A stretch of 64,000 bases of DNA, from NCBI GenBank assembly GCA_045837725.1, contig JBEWZL010000235.1, positions 62,001-126,000 on the forward strand. The letters are read 5' to 3'. This document shows, in pieces, positions 10,799 through 21,926 of this stretch (within the stretch, counting starts at the first letter, position 1; every line of letters begins with the position of its first letter). The notes beneath the pieces were generated by a model, which saw nothing but the letters and a program-made list of their open reading frames with translations, did no database searches and was not told where the DNA came from. Both the position numbers and the translations under genes were made by a program. Origin of the DNA: Vermamoeba vermiformis (Eukaryota; Tubulinea; Echinamoebida).

Positions 10799-13089
10799 CC
10801 CTTTGGGCTAAATCTGACGGTACTGTGAAGTGTGAGGTAAGTATTATTGGTTTATTCAATATTAAAAAGCTGAATTTCAACACCAATTTTAAATCCAAAA
10901 AAAATTCTTTAATTCAAATAATTCGCTGTTTAGGGAAAAGAAATCATCGTTGGCCCTTTTGTAACTACGACTCGTCCGAAATTTGGCAACTTTGATTTTG
11001 TTTTCGTGATTAACACCGAGATCGAGACGAAAACTAAAACTGGACCTCGATTTGCTTGTCAAACACTAGCAGTAAGTTTGATTTTTATTTTTTTTATCTT
11101 TTTTGACTAAGTCCGAATTCGATAGAGTTGCGAACGTTGGATTTCGCTCCTGAACCTGCTTGCGTTACAAAAGAAGATGAAGCTAAAGCATCTGCACCCG
11201 CTCACTGAAGTGGACGCAAAAAAGGGACTAAAAGTTAATTGTAATATTTGCAAAGGATTAGCTACTCAACGTAAGTTCGGAGCGGCCCATCCACTTTTTT
11301 GCGTGCTAATCGATCACCTTCAGATTTTGCATGCGAGTTTTGCAATTACTATGAGTGTAGAGAATGTAACAAACAATTGAAAGAAAAATTGGAAGATTTT
11401 GTAACGAGTATTCACCATCCACATCCACTCATGCGACTCAACTCTGCTCGAGGCATGTGGATCAGCTCTGAATACAAAGGAACATATCAAGTAAGTCCAT
11501 TAATAGTCACAAAATCTCGTTTTATCTCGTTGAGTTTTGAGATCCGATCAAAGTTCGAGTACTGACATTTGAGACCAGTGTGACCGATGTGATGCAGTCT
11601 CAAACACGACAGTCTACCACTGTGTCGAGTGCGGCGACTACGATCTGTGTCCAAAGTGCACGTACGAACTGCCACAAGGACAGATGTCTGGACGCACGGA
11701 AACTATCGAGGCTCGAACACCAGCTGAACTTTGTTTGAACGAACAGTTCTTGGCACCAGTGCTCAAGACTGAGGGCAACAAGTACTCGCTAGTCAATGCA
11801 CATGATCACAAGTGTCCTGAGAAGATGAGCATGATCACGACCAAGTGTTTCAACCTCAACGAGATTGACAGTGAAGTGCATCCAAGTGCGTACATGGAAG
11901 TGACTTTCACGGAAATTGACAAGAAAGGCATTGTTGGTGTGGGCATTGGCAATCAGATCTTTGGTCAAAACAACTTCTTGGGTCATCAGCAGAACAGTTT
12001 TGGAGTGTTCAACAATGGCACGGTAAGCTGTCGCATTTTGAACTCCTATTGCTCAGCGCATTCATTTTGACAATGTTATCATCGTCCACAGATCTGCATG
12101 AACAATACGAGCAATCAACAGTCATTCCCAAGCATTGCATTCGTTGCAGGTGACACGATTGGCATTGGAGTGATGAAAGACTCGTTCAATCAGCGCACTG
12201 TGTTCTTCACCAAAAATGGCAAGAAGATCGGAATCTTCGAGTGGCGTGTGCACACAGGCATGGATTGCTTCCCAGGAGTGTCGTTCTCAAAGGACTCTGG
12301 TGTGGCGTTTTCAGTGAACATGAGTGGTCCGTTCAAGTGCGATCTGAAGCAAGTTGCAGAGCCACGCACTGACAAAGACATGCTATCTACAATGCCTGTC
12401 GAGATCATCGAGATGATTGGCGCCATGACCGTCACTTCAGATAGACGCGCGTTACAACTTCGCGAGGTATGTCAAAGTCACGAGGAAATTTCAATTGTGG
12501 AATCATACTTAAAACTTACATTTGCAGATAAACAAAGTATTCGCCGCTGTAATGCAAGGCAATGCGGTGTGGCGCTCTTTGTTCTTGCAGAAATGGTCCA
12601 ATCAGAACAAGAACTTGAAGGTCAAGTCGTGGCAACAGCTCTATCGCAAGAGAAATACGGCGATGAAGACAGCCATCGACGCTCATCCTATTGGTACGTT
12701 CAATGGCTCTGTTGGATCGGCGTGAAATTTCTAATAATTTTTATTGCAGAGAACTGTGACATGGAGTTCGAGTGTCCCATACTTTGGGAACGATTGGAAG
12801 GCAAAGGCGTGCAAAAACAAGGCGAGCGATATTGCGATAAATGCAAAAAGACCGTTTACGAAGGTAATTTGATACATAAAATAAGTCAATACCCAAAAAT
12901 TAACGTTATTTTTCAGTGCAAGATGAAGCCACAATGAATTTGTACACCGAGATGGGCCGTTGTGTTTCACTTTTTGAGCCACGTGGAATTGATATTAACA
13001 TTGAACGAGATGATTATAGATTCGAAAAGCGAGGCAAAAGAGCTCCGCCCAAGAGAAGCGGTTTTGTTGATAATAATCCGTTCAATTAA
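10799..13089 (+). CDS. Cys-rich/ZZ-like zinc finger, SPRY and F-box-like protein (5' end cut off by transposon)
   Basis: This is the body of a multi-exon gene. In order it encodes the remainder of an N-terminal region shared with the paralogue at 38.8-41.1 kb, a Cys-rich segment (CNICKGLA, then CEFCNYYECRECNK near 11,330), a ZZ-type finger (CDRCDAVSN... CVECGDYDLCPKC, 11,578-11,660), and a SPRY domain (near 11,880-12,350, with VGVGIGNQIFG and FFTKNGKKIG). An F-box-like helical stretch (STMPVEIIEMIGA, then VWRSLFLQKW, 12,385-12,600) and a C-terminal CxxC pair (CDKCKKTV) follow. The stop is at 13,087-13,089. ZZ fingers and SPRY domains bind peptides; with an F-box this would suit substrate recognition for ubiquitin ligation, but that role is inference. 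The first exon is interrupted upstream by the Ginger element. Confidence 0.75.
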
Positions 13090-13271
13090 CAGTGTAAAGT
13101 CGATGTAAAAGTATTGTTTGTTCTTACGGAGTTTTTAATGCATTGTGAAGATTACTGCCGCCGCGATCATTTCAATTCTTTTTAGAGAAGGATTTTTTAG
13201 AAACTGCCTGAAATTTCAAAACACATGACAGCGAGGTAAAAACTGGGCAACTTCAACAACAAGAAGAACAA

Positions 13272-13869
13272 ATGGCCGCAGAATACAGAGCAGCACTATC
13301 TCTCCTCGTAAAATCGAGATTTCCAGGCAACGAGACCAAAGCTGAAGCTGCGCTCAAGCAATGGACCCTCGAAGTGATGTATCAAGAGAGCGGATTTGAA
13401 AATATTCCTCAAAAGGGCGGTGGTCCTGGCCGCGGTTATTTCCAATATGAATTAGCTGAAAAGGGTAGCGGCGCTAATAAGGTAATAAATTAGACCCTCT
13501 AAGAATTGAAAATATTATTTCGAATTCTTTTTTTTTTAATTCTTTGATCTGGATCAGGTCGCTATCAACAGAGCCATTACTTGGCTGGATAAAAACGACC
13601 CTAAGAAAGCACCTAAGTGGCTGAAGGACCTTAAAGACAAAGACGTTGATTTCACGACTTTGACTCTCGATCAACAAGCCTTGATCTTCCTCTTGGACAA
13701 GAACGCAGATCCAGGCACTGCTTTTAAGAATTTAGTCGAAAGTCATGGCACGGATAATTGGAAGAAATTCTCCGAAGAAAATTGGCGCAAGGGACATTAT
13801 AAAGGCTCCGCGGCTCACACTTGGCGTGGATCTGATTACGCCAGAGCCAAGAACATCCCTAGCTTATAA
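13272..13869 (+). CDS. small lysozyme/transglycosylase-like protein
   Basis: Two exons: 13,272 to about 13,480 and 13,559-13,869. The intron is about 77 nt. The product has about 172 residues and no signal peptide. The N-terminal half has an ESGFEN motif around a Glu followed by GGGPGRGYFQYE (near 13,410-13,450). That glycine-rich block with an aromatic and an acidic residue resembles lysozyme-like and tail-associated glycosidase regions of phages and bacteria. The C-terminal half is charged and ends HTWRGSDYARAKNIPSL. Peptidoglycan-type glycosidase activity would need a bacterial substrate, for example engulfed prey; this is inference. The gene is small and simple next to its neighbours, which would suit acquisition by transfer. 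Family assignment rests on motif resemblance only. Confidence 0.55.
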
Positions 13870-13995
13870 CTATCTAAACTATAATATTGACTTTCACTTG
13901 TTTTAGCATCGCATTGTAAAATTTGGATCTGCTCCATCCATAAAAAAGAATTTTTCTTTTTAAATTCTAGAACGTACCGTTAAAATAGGCTTTAT

Positions 13996-15373
13996 TATGC
14001 AGTTTTGAATCGCTTGGGTGGATTAATAGTACCATACTCATCTGTGCCGTAGTTCTCAACTTCTTCGATGGATCTCTTGGATGTCATACCAAGAAGAGAG
14101 CTATGGTTGACTATTATTTGACCACTGAGTCCATTACCATTACGACTGCTATTCGAAAATGAACTTATCATTGCGCCCTAGTGCCTTGTGTTACAACACA
14201 TATGAATAATGATTATTGACGTACCGGTGCCGTGAGACTATGTTCAATGAGGACAGGTGTGGCCTTGAATTCTTTTTGTCGCTGCTGTTCAATGAACGGC
14301 TGAAGAGTCTCGAGTGTGTCACGTGACATTTCGGGCGCGTCACTTTTGATCGTTTTCAACGTCTCTTCAACACCGTTCAAGGCACGACCAACGATATCAA
14401 GTTTTTTACGAATCATAGGCCTTAATAGGATTAAATTACTATTATTTCGCGCGTTGAATTGTAGCGTACCACATGACATCATCGACCGTGCCAGGTGCCA
14501 CCAAGTAATAAATATTGACGTCACGTTGTTGGCCTATTCTGTGGACCCGGTCTTCAGCTTGAATGAGCATCTAAAGCGATAGTTAGATATGCTGTATCGA
14601 GTACTAGCCGTGACTTACACCGGGGGTCCAATAGAGCTCTGCAAACACAACGACATTTGATTTTGTCAGCGTGATACCAGCCCCTGCAGCAGTGATACTA
14701 AGCACCGCTACACGCACTTGAGGATTGTTTTGAAACATTTTCACGCGATTGTGTCGTTGATCGAGTGTTGTATTGCCGTCAATACGAATGAATTGGACTC
14801 CCTAAAAACGTCAGATCCGGATCCAAATGAAAAATTGTTCGTACCTTGGCTTGAAGCGCTTGAGAAATAGCGTCCAAGAGCTGCAAATGATGTGCAAAGA
14901 CGAGAAATTTGTCTTGAACTTCAAGTAATTTCGTGACATAGTTGACCACACCAGGGATTTTTACGAGTGAAGTGGCCCTGTAGTTCTCCATCAAATTGTC
15001 TTTGTTCTTGAACACTTTTGAACTCATCCACGCTAACACAGCCTCTTCGGCCGCAGTCAAACCTTCTTCGTCCTCGATCTGGATCTCGTCTTCTGCATTC
15101 TCGTTCATTTTCACAGAATTCATTTGTCCGCTGGGCAGTTGTACGGAGATATTAACTTTGTGTCTGTGCTTCGCTGGCAGTTCATTCAACACATCTCGCT
15201 TCAATCGCCGAATCATTAGTGACCTTGACAACAGCAAATGAAGTTCGCGCAAGTGACACGAGCCTTTGAAATTTTCATCAAAATAGCCCTAGTGAAAAAA
15301 GAATTAATATTTTTAGTTATTATTGAGGATTATTAGAGCGTACTTGACTATCGACGCAATAACGCAGTCCAAA
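13996..15373 (-). CDS. SMARCAL1: SMARCAL1-like annealing helicase, C-terminal part (gene split by giant transposon)
   Basis: These minus-strand exons complete the helicase whose N-terminal half lies at 32,113-35,038. They start mid-exon at 15,373 (GLRYCVDSQ) directly at the CACTA insertion. They continue through [21 protein letters not shown] (near 15,200), a helicase C-terminal domain ([13 protein letters not shown], then [11 protein letters not shown] near 14,690) and the motif [14 protein letters not shown] (near 14,550), and end NPPKRFKTA at a stop at 13,996-13,998. The order and spacing match SMARCAL1, an SNF2-family ATPase that rewinds single-stranded DNA at stalled forks. The gene cannot give a normal transcript on this allele while a 16.7-kb element sits in the exon. 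Confidence 0.85.
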
Positions 15374-15409
15374 CACTAGAATTTTTTGGCCGGTAAATCT
15401 CAAGTGTGA
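15374..15409 (+). repeat. CACTA element left terminal inverted repeat and subterminal palindromes
   Basis: Outer CACTAGAA is identical to the right end in inverted orientation; positions 24-36 form a second matching block. Just inside (to about 15,480) lie short inverted motifs such as TGTGACAATTTTGTCAC and CACATG/CATGTG, plausible transposase-binding repeats. Confidence 0.75.
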
Positions 15410-15650
15410 CAAATCATCACATGTCCCGTAGTATCTACATGTGACAATTTTGTCACCCCGCGACAACGTGACCCGCTGATGTCTGGTTGAGCTAGTACGT
15501 TGGCCAAGCAGCCGCTACGGTACATGAGCATTAATTTTAATAAACAAGAGTTTGTTTAATATGTTTTATTATCCCAATTACAAATTGGATAGCATGTCAA
15601 ATTGAGAGTCCGTATTGCCGACGCATGATGATTTACACCGTCAAGCATGT

Positions 15651-18600
15651 CTACTCATTTGATTCCGCTTCCTCATTAGAAGAGTTTGCCTATGCAAATG
15701 GTTATTAAAATAAGTTACTGAGGATGTACGTTCTTACCAGAGAATCTTCGGCTTGGATAAGTCTTCTTTTTTTTGTTGGCGGTTCATGTTCCTGTTTGAA
15801 TACATGAGTTATTGTAGTAGTAGATTGAAAAAACCTACCCCGTGTTGCTCTTCATCTTCGTTGGAGGCATTGTCTAATTTGTCTTTAATTGTTTTGCGAA
15901 CCTGCCCATCCAATTACAAACTATTGACGACATAAGGTTACAACTTACAATCATGGCAGCAAGCTCTTTGTCTGACTCGGAAGGGTTCTTTTTGATCCAT
16001 TTTCCAATTTCCACTATTCTATCTACATGGAATTCTAAGTCTTCAGGGTCAACTTGCGAGTTGTCTTTGAAGTAGTCTTGTACGGCAGGAATGATCCGGC
16101 GAACAAAGGATCTATACAAGGTACAGCGAACATATTCTTTAGCCTAAATAGAGGCGTCACTATTTTGCTAACGTGAATGAATTAGTACTCACTTTAGCAA
16201 GAGCGACTTTGAAAAATTGTTCGTTGTCTGGGCTTTTAGAGTCTAGCGCTAATTCAACTTCTATAATTTCCTTAATTTGAGGAGATTTGAGTTGCTTATT
16301 GGTCTTCCAATGTCGTTGAAGAGCATTTTTGATTCGTTTCTAAATTTAGCTGTTAGACGGCAAAAGGATTTAGCCATACTAACCCAGTCATCTTCGCTAA
16401 CAACGGAGTTTGCTAGCACCTTGGACACTGCAGACTTTAGTTGAGAGTATTGCTCTACTTGCAACGTGCTGTGCTTTTTCAGTTCTTTAATATCAGATTG
16501 AAGCGCGCGAACAATTTTGGTAATTGGCTCCAACATAGTAGTAATTGTTTTGAGAGTAACCTGCCAGTTAATAGTTACCAATTGTTTGCACTAAACTTCA
16601 AAAGGGATACCTGATTACTGCTAGCCAAGTTATCTTCCTTGTCATCCGCGAAAAGGACTTCATCAAATGAAGCCAATTTACTCCAATTTGTGTTGGTATT
16701 GGAAATTGATGAAATTTTGTTTGTGTTTAAACTGCTACTGTTGCGTTTCATTGAATGATAGGATGTAACTGGACAAAAACAGTCGTTCATTAAGTTGTAG
16801 AATTTTATCAATTTTATTTACGAAGAACAGTTAAGTCATGGGTGGAGTGAGCATTGATTCCGTCACAATGTATGCAAAATATCACTTCGCAAACATTACA
16901 TTGAAGAGCATAGTGAGAGTACATTCTTTCACAAGCAGGGTTTGCGCAAATACCGCTGCTTGGCAGGGCTTTGGTAATCTTGATGTTTGGTCTATTAGTA
17001 TTGCGCGTTGTAATGTCTCGCATCGTCTCAGTTAAACAATACGCAATGCAGTAGTTGACTTCGTCATTGCGGTTATCCCTGTACTGCTGGATCCTGTAAC
17101 GATGGGTGAAGAAAATGTCTTCAAATGAATACACGGCACTATAAATAATGTATTAATCGTAGGTGTTGCTCAAAAATAATACTTACTTCTTTTTGGTAAG
17201 CCAGAAATTGGCGTACTGAAAAAGGTATGACATGTTGATTACGTCCCAACATAAGAATAGCAGCTTTGATTTCGGGCCGGCAAATATCACAAAAGAATGT
17301 TCGGTAGTGCTTAGAAATATCTCTCCTGGCGCAAAGTGCGTATTCTTAAAACCCAGTCGTCGGACTGCATCGAGAGTTTTGTCTGCATTTTCATAAGCAC
17401 GAAGAGTATTTTCAGGTAAAAGACATACCATTTAGCTTATCGAACTGTTGTTGGTCATTAAAGTATGCAATAGTTGCACCTGCAGAGTCGCTAATATTTA
17501 GAACAAGTCGTGGATGAAAGGCTGCAGACTGTACCGTAGTCAGTAAAACTTTGATAGCATATTTAGCACGTACCTTCTCGAATAAGTGGTACTCATTAGG
17601 TTTTATCGATAGGCGATTAAACAGAAAAGGCATCGCTGTAGGAGTAGTTTGAAGAAAATTCTGTTGCGAACGCAACTCCGCAGGCAAAAATATATTGAAG
17701 GCATCTAGTGGTAGAGACAAAATTTTTGCAGTAGAACAAGGTTGCATCTCAGTTTTGAACATGCATGGCAGCAGTGCATTTCGGAATCTACTTATGTTAA
17801 TTGCCGTTCATAATTTCAAGTTCGAAAGCTTACTTTTGCACCGCACTCTGAATAGCGGTAAAATGCTGCCCAGGAGTAAGCACGCATGGCTCACCAAAAG
17901 ATAATTCGTTGAACAGGTCTTCGGTATAATGTTGCGGTTTAGCCATCAAATCCCGTTCCGTCTCTGAACGTTGGACATCAATTGGCAGTTTTGGCTGATT
18001 GGAAGTATAAACATAATGGTGTTTCCAATAACGGTAGCAGAATCCATCAATTGCATTGCAGGAAGCGTTGGGCAGATTGATGGAGACCTTGCGCAGGGCC
18101 ATTTCAACTGCTAACTGCGTGTACTCGCCGGAGGCGACGTGAATCACGCGTTTGATGTTTAACTTCTTCAGTAAATACGCAATGAATTGCGCAATATCAT
18201 GGTACAAAGTTTTTTCCGTCTGTATATTTAATATCAATTTTGCGTGTAAATGTTGATAAGTAACTTACCGTGGCTTCAAAGAAATTAAGTCCTGCAATCA
18301 AACTTTGATCCAGATTAAATGAGTAAATTGTGCTGCGTTGTCCATTGACTGTAAATTGTTCGGTGGCAAAAGAGCCCGAAATAAGACGTGGGGCATCGTA
18401 CAAAACTTTGAGATAATTAGTAAAGTACCATATTTAATTGCACGATTACCTAATAATGGAATATCTCCGTTCAATTTACTGGTTATGTCGGGCATTGAAA
18501 TATGCGGATTTTTAAGCAGGTCAACAAAGACCAGGAATGTGCCGGATTGCAGGGTGTTGGAGAAGTTGTTCGCGTTGACTGAAAAGTTCCAAAACGACAC

Positions 18601-20304
18601 ATAATTGTCAAAGATAGGCATTAGGCAATCCTGGTACGCGTTGATGTCCATTCCATTGGCGGTTAACTTCTTGGAGTAACGCATCCAAGACCTTTCGATT
18701 GCATTTTGCGGCACAAACATCAACTTCTCATCGAGTTGTGATGGTTCTAATTGCATTTTTCCAGAATCTTGAGACTGGGGACTGCCTTGCTGCAGAGTGT
18801 CATCTGGGACGCACTTCGTCAGATGCGACGACAATGAATTATCTCCACCTGCTGGGGAGATTTCATTTGTATCTGGAGCACAAGCCTGTTCTGAATCTCC
18901 AGAGGACAGTTGCTGGGCTTTCTTATTCACTAGGACTAATGAGCGCGATGTTGCCGTTTTTTTGTTTGAATCCCTGGCCGACTTCTCCGCATACTCCGTT
19001 CGTCGCTTCTTTGCCGGTGGCTTTTCATCATCATCCTCAACCTCGATATAGTTGGCAAACTGCGAATCCTTTGTAACTCCAAAATTGACATCATTGGAAA
19101 GAGTGGCCGGCGTTGCAACATCGTACGATCTTTTTTGTAGTTGCACTTTCAGGTTCCTAATTGGCATTAATAATGCAAGCTGGTACCCGATGTGCACGTA
19201 CCTTATATCACTTCTCAGGGCATCTGCAATGAACTCTGCTTTGCCCGATATCTGATCTGCCGGTTTTCCCTCGGTCAAGTTTTGCATTAGTCGAAGGCGG
19301 TTAGCGACATAAGCTTCTGCCTGCTTGGCTTTGTCATCGGTGAGCTTGGTAAAGTGCTCGCAGCAGAATCTTGGACTGAATAGCACGTGCACGTGCGGGG
19401 ATATTAAACGCTCGAGGTGTTTCAGATCGCGCTTGGTGTTGTCCGTGAAATGCGCCAGCCATAAGGTAACTAACTTTCTGTAATGCTCTGTCGTGCACAT
19501 TAGATAAGTGGTAGCATTGTTAAATGATTTACCTAGGCAAATTACAGGCCCGTGCTGCGACATAAGTTTGTTATGAGCGCTCGCAGTAGTCTTTGCATTA
19601 TGAACGTCGGCACTCCTAAAGTACGCTGTAAGACACCATACAAGCACGAGTATATTACTTACGGTGGCAAGAACTCGCAGCAGAACTCTGCCAGACCGGT
19701 AAATGAGAACGACTCGGTATGGTCATTCGCCAAAGCACAAGCAGCTGCAGCCTGCAAGTTGTTAATAGCAATTTAAAACAATTTATATTTACCTGTCGGA
19801 GTAATTGTTTCGCCTTGTCGTATGGATCTTCGGTCGTAACGATAATAGCGGTCCAACTCTGGATGCCGAGTAATTTAGCTGCCGCATGCCTCTTGTAACC
19901 GTCAACAATATAATATTTTGCTGCTTTTTCCAAACGGTGTTGTTGCAGCAATGCCCCTTTCTGCTCGTCCGTAGGTCTACCATACAATTTATAAAATTGA
20001 TTAAAAAAACAATTATTTACGTACTCCCATAATAGCAAAACCGAATGTGGAAGAATACCCTTTTTCAGAGAGTCGACTAATTTGTTAACACTTTCATCCC
20101 CTAATTGTTTGACCTGAAACAGAGGATCGTCGCCGACGTCGCGTAACATTACCGTGCATTGAACAGTATTCATTCGCATTTGTCTATAAAAAAATTGTAA
20201 AAAAATTACCGCATATATATGTATAAACAAACGCTAGCAACTTACCGAAAATATTCGGGGATTGCTTCGTTGGCAACTTTGTTGTCCTTCTTTTTTTTGC
20301 TCAT
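15651..20304 (-). CDS. very large ParB-domain protein of the CACTA element, B-box-like zinc cluster
   Basis: A minus-strand gene from ATG 20,304 to a TAG at 15,651-15,653, about 15 exons, roughly 1,300 residues. After a Lys-rich start (MSKKKKDNK) comes a ParB/sulfiredoxin-superfamily domain (20,190-19,800): a solvent-exposed helix, then YYIVDGYKRHAAAKLLG, the family's GxRRxxAA signature with KR in place of RR. The centre (18,298-19,647) is long, with a basic PAKKRRTEYA stretch (probably nuclear) and low-complexity Ser/Gln sequence. Further on, near 16,830-16,930, CANPACERMYSHYALQCNVC...HCDG..AHSTH is a B-box-like zinc cluster. The end is helical with KKRR. ParB-type domains bind DNA or act as nucleases/nucleotide-binding regulators. 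I know no CACTA element with this protein. The function is unknown; DNA-end recognition or host-chromatin interaction is inference. Confidence 0.7.
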
Positions 20305-20528
20305 TGTAAACTTTGATGTTGTATTGTTGATTATTGATGTATATCTTAATTAATGAAGACAAGCAAAGCCGAGAAGTGTCGGTAGAAAATTGGATGAAAT
20401 TTCCAGTTAAGTCTTCTTCGGCGAAGACGACTTAACTGGACCCGTACCCAAATTTTTTTTAAGTTGAAAACTTACATTAAACCACTTGTTATTGTTGTTA
20501 TATTATAAGAGAATACTACAAAATACAG
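20305..20528. promoter_or_regulatory. divergent promoter with a 37-bp palindrome (20,403-20,439)
   Basis: The 224 bp between the start codons of the ParB-like gene (minus) and the Ulp1 gene (plus). Bases 20,403-20,439 form two 18-nt arms with one mismatch around a single central base; the arms begin CCAGTTAAGTC. A symmetrical site of this length beside a ParB-like gene is a good candidate for a protein-binding operator or a DNA cruciform. Its role is inference. Confidence 0.5.
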
Positions 20529-21926
20529 ATGGAAACAAAAAATATGTTTGCACGGATTATTGAAGCGCAATACGTAAAAGGTGAGTTCGTATCTACTTTT
20601 TATTTATCTTTCTTATATTATGTTGACATATGTAAATATTTTAATGCGTAGTAATTTGTAAAAATAATTTAATTGCGCTTCGTTATTTATTTTTTGTTCG
20701 ATCAGCAACGCAGAACGGTGCTAATGAAACGGAGATGTCCCGTTTATTCATGCAAGCAGCGAAGAATATACAAAGCACTGATACTAATAGTACACGGTTT
20801 ACAAGTATGCAATTATATTAATTGGATCCTCGAATCTAATTTATATTCCTCAGGAAACGATGTAATTCGTATTAAAAATTTCGAGTGGCGTGCGGACCAA
20901 TTTTTACGCTTGAAGGAGAATTTCTGGCTCGACGATATAATAGTGAATACAATAGCCAAGTACGTAGCACTCCATTTTTCATTTTATTACGGCTCCCGCG
21001 AGCTCAGTTCGACACGGATCGATTTTCACGGAGGGCTTTGCAGGTTCCTTTACTTTAATTGTACTAATCAGCCACCTAAGGTTATTTGTCGATAACACGG
21101 ACGGCCAAGATCTGGCAATTGACTCCATTTTCACCGAGCAACAGCAATCGCGGAAGGAGATTGATATTAGCAAGTATCGCTTCGTTTACGTGCCATTGTT
21201 TGACCGAGCAAAACGACATTTCCAGTTGGTTATTATCGACGTAAAGAAAAGCAGCGCAGTGTTTCTGGATCCGAACCCTATTATTAAAGGTAAGCCGAAT
21301 CAACGCAATAGTAGCCGATGCTGATAAACTTCAGGAACGAGAACGAGCACTGCGGCGATAAAGAAATCAATTGGTACATACCTCCCCGAGCTAAAACGGC
21401 TAAAAAAGTTTTCCGTTATCCCTCCGGGTGCAATGCAGCAAAACGCAATTGACTGCGGGTTGTTAGTCCTCTCATATATAAGTGAGCATTCGACCAGCTC
21501 AGCTCCAACATATTCTGAGCAACTCTCACGGCAACAGTTGATTGATTTGATCTTTAAATACCTCGACTCCGTAAGCGCACAACCATTTTCGTTATATCAA
21601 GTTAATTTATTGTGATTTACATCAGGATCAACGACACAAAATTACACGCATGTTTGAACAATATAGCGCATCGAATAGTAAATTAATATTAGGAGTTAGC
21701 AGCGAGCAGGAGATTCACGCACTACAATTAACCGAGGGTATGTTTGACTTCGTAAATAATTATGTATATTTATAATTAATTTGTAGATTTCTTGCAATCT
21801 TACATAAACAAATTAGCGCAAATTGCACCACTCCAAATTCCCGACGACGTCTCTTCGGACCTTGTCAAGACAGTTGCCTATTATCATACGAAATACTTGT
21901 ATAATTATGCTTACCCTTTCATTTAA
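20529..21926 (+). CDS. Ulp1-type (C48) SUMO-protease-like cysteine peptidase of the CACTA element
   Basis: Seven or so short exons from ATG 20,529 to TAA 21,924-21,926. The catalytic set is complete: His in KRHFQLVIID (21,217), Asp in FLDPNP (21,268), Gln in MQQNAIDCG, and nucleophile Cys in NAIDCGLLVL (21,454). The upstream block FEWRADQFLRLKENFWLDDIIVN matches the WLnD region that opens Ulp1 domains. Ulp1 enzymes cleave SUMO or related ubiquitin-like tags. C48 proteases are known passengers of several eukaryotic DNA transposon groups, where they are presumed to counter host SUMO-dependent silencing or process proteins. The 3' end overlaps the start of the next gene by 20 bases in another frame. 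Confidence 0.85.
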
